Assembly: GCA_031368095.1 (NCBI GenBank)
Contig: JANLQX010000206.1
Span: 1-7,853 of the forward strand
Length of the DNA: 7,853 nucleotides
DNA from: JANLQX01 sp031368095
GTDB taxonomy: Bacteria > Actinomycetota > Acidimicrobiia > Acidimicrobiales > JANYDT01
Reading direction: 5' to 3'
In this document: positions 6,828 through 7,853 of the stretch, one piece after another
Numbering within the stretch: the stretch's first letter is position 1
Layout of the letters: each line of letters starts with the position of its first letter
Notes under the pieces: model-generated
Databases searched by the model: none
Seen by the model: only the letters and a program-made list of their open reading frames with translations
Told to the model about the DNA's origin: nothing
Position numbers and translations under genes: made by a program

Positions 6828-6850
6828 GCACCGAAACGACGAGTCGGTGC
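6828..6850. repeat. 7-bp inverted repeat upstream of the oxidoreductase
   Basis: GCACCGA (6828-6834) and TCGGTGC (6844-6850) are perfect arms around a 9-base spacer. The centres are 16 bp apart, a spacing open to binding by a dimeric regulator. It lies just upstream of the possible TAGGGT -10 of the leftward gene. It could be an operator; a chance match cannot be excluded. Confidence 0.3.
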
Positions 6851-6914
6851 TCGACGTGGCAATCGCGCACTGACCGAATCTGCATCATCCGCCTCACCGA
6901 GAATTCGGAGATCC

Positions 6915-6928
6915 CGAACTTTTGTTCT
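6915..6928. promoter_or_regulatory. LexA (SOS) box 1
   Basis: CGAACTTTTGTTCT contains a perfect GAAC-N4-GTTC palindrome at 6916-6927, the core of the LexA site known from Bacillus and mycobacteria. It directly abuts the TTGACA -35 element at 6928-6933, where bound repressor would block RNA polymerase. Confidence 0.72.
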
Positions 6929-6956
6929 TGACACTGAACATATGTTGTTGTATGCT
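6928..6956 (+). promoter_or_regulatory. Near-consensus housekeeping-sigma promoter
   Basis: A perfect TTGACA (6928-6933), a 17-bp spacer and TATGCT (6951-6956) form a strong promoter. The predicted transcription start, six to eight bases after the -10, is 6962-6964, which coincides with the ATG at 6963. The message would then have no 5' leader. An AGGA directly touching the ATG is too close to act as a ribosome site, which agrees with leaderless translation, common in actinobacteria. Confidence 0.82.
6935..6948. promoter_or_regulatory. LexA (SOS) box 2, one mismatch
   Basis: TGAACATATGTTGT contains GAAC-N4-GTTG at 6936-6947, one base off the GAAC-N4-GTTC core; the inner AACATATGTT is itself a perfect palindrome. 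It lies wholly within the promoter spacer. Its centre is 20 bp from that of box 1, close to two helical turns, so two repressor dimers could sit on about the same face. Confidence 0.55.
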
Positions 6957-6962
6957 ACAGGA

Positions 6963-7853
6963 ATGGAAAGAGCCGTCGGACTCGAAGGGGCGTTCGCCGG
7001 CGACACCCTCGTCGACGTCTTCAGGTCAACCTACGGCCCCACCTGTGACAAAACGTTGGGTGAATGGGCGTGTGTCCGGTTAGATCCTGCAGCGGTTGCC
7101 GACTGGTCTCCCGTCCAAGCCGAGGCCGGGTTGGCGGCGCTTGAACAGGTCCGTCGTTCGCTTGCGGCGGTGACCGCGGTGTTGGTGAACTGGCTTGGTG
7201 CGGGGCGTGACACGGCTGCCGCAGTCACGCGAGCCACGGGCGCGTCGGGGTCGGCGGCGCGGGAGATGGCGGCAGTCGCCAAAGTCGTGAACGAACAACC
7301 CGACGCGGCGTCGTTGTTGTCGTGCGGGATCGTGTCGGCCGGGCACCTTCGACCCCTCGCCTACCTGAAGCCGGCCATGGCCGCCGAACTCCTCCCGCAG
7401 GCCCGCGGACTCTCCGTCGACGAATTCTGTCGCCTCGTGGCCAACCACCGCGTCAAAGCCGAGTCGGCCTCGCTGGCCGAAGAACAACACGCCTCACGTT
7501 CAGTCACATTCACCGAAAAGCCCAACGGCTGTCTTAGCGCCACCATCGTGCTCCCACCGGTCGCTGGCATCGAGCTCCGCAACACGCTCAACGACTTGTG
7601 CGACCAGGCCTGGCGGGCGGCACACCCCGAACGAGCCGAAACGTTGGGTGGCCACGACGACGAGCCGCGTGCCCGGCGCTTGGCTGATGTGTTCGTTTCG
7701 TGGATGCGATCGAAGATCGTCAACTCCGGCAAACCTGTCGTGATCATCCACGTCGAGGCCGAAACGTTGAACGCCACGATCGCGCCCGACACGCCGATAC
7801 CGATCAGCGAGGCGCTGGAGGTGATGGCCCGGGCGGACCTGTATGCCGCGATT
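6963..7853 (+). CDS. DUF222 (13E12 family) protein, N-terminal 297 residues; probable HNH endonuclease cut by window edge
   Basis: The frame stays open from ATG 6963 to the end of the window (297 codons, no stop), so the gene is 3'-truncated. The sequence looks like the DUF222 domain of actinobacterial 13E12-repeat proteins. It has an alanine/leucine-rich helical N-terminus with ALEQVRRSLAAVTAVLVNWL (59-78), the block GIVSAGHLRPLA (122-133) and LSVDEFCRLVA (150-160). After these come RARRLADVFVSWM (236-248), a strand IIHVEAETL (261-269), and the start of the segment that precedes the HNH nuclease motif in full-length members. The HNH motif itself would lie beyond base 7853 and is not seen. 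The gene is preceded by a strong, probably leaderless promoter with two LexA-type boxes; mycobacterial 13E12 genes are known members of the SOS regulon. A role in DNA-damage response or mobile DNA is plausible but unproven. Confidence 0.85.
   Translation, partial: MERAVGLEGAFAGDTLVDVFRSTYGPTCDKTLGEWACVRLDPAAVADWSPVQAEAGLAALEQVRRSLAAVTAVLVNWLGAGRDTAAAVTRATGASGSAAREMAAVAKVVNEQPDAASLLSCGIVSAGHLRPLAYLKPAMAAELLPQARGLSVDEFCRLVANHRVKAESASLAEEQHASRSVTFTEKPNGCLSATIVLPPVAGIELRNTLNDLCDQAWRAAHPERAETLGGHDDEPRARRLADVFVSWMRSKIVNSGKPVVIIHVEAETLNATIAPDTPIPISEALEVMARADLYAAI

Noticed and set aside
6949..6962. Shine-Dalgarno for the DUF222 gene
   Set aside because: The only candidate, AGGA at 6959-6962, touches the ATG directly and leaves no spacing for the ribosome.

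Overview
The window is about 7.85 kb of high-GC bacterial DNA and most likely comes from the chromosome of an actinomycete-type organism (Actinomycetota; an Acidimicrobiia-like lineage is a guess). The reasons are the strong G/C third-position bias, GTG starts, weak Shine-Dalgarno signals, a DUF222/13E12-family gene (a family found almost only in Actinomycetota), and GAAC-N4-GTTC SOS boxes of the Gram-positive LexA type.

Layout. Bases 2-3589 hold a rightward, tightly packed group of three genes: a 5'-truncated M1 zinc aminopeptidase, an asparaginase of the L-asparaginase II (Rhizobium etli ReAV-like) family 12 bp downstream, and a small VOC/glyoxalase-fold protein 30 bp further on. This looks like an operon; the first two genes suggest peptide and amino-acid turnover. 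The VOC gene converges on a leftward class III nucleotide cyclase gene, and the two share the bases of their stop codons (3586-3589). The cyclase is a bare catalytic domain with all six catalytic residues recognisable. A perfect 26-bp palindrome lies just upstream of it.

Bases 4184-4557 contain no convincing gene. They hold a striking array of GCGCGC-type motifs spaced exactly 21 bp apart, arranged as three copies on each side of a dyad centred near 4306, plus two small hairpins and a doubtful hydrophobic micro-ORF. Next comes a leftward 740-residue molybdopterin oxidoreductase (4558-6780) of the DMSO-reductase superfamily. It has an N-terminal 4Fe-4S motif but no visible partner subunit.

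The divergent intergenic region (6781-6962) leads to a rightward DUF222 (13E12-type) gene that runs off the right edge. Its promoter is near consensus (TTGACA-17-TATGCT) and carries two GAAC-N4-GTTC-like LexA boxes 20 bp apart, one abutting the -35 element and one inside the spacer. The predicted transcription start falls on the ATG, so the gene is probably leaderless and SOS-controlled. The most distinctive features of the window are this regulatory module and the symmetric 21-bp array.
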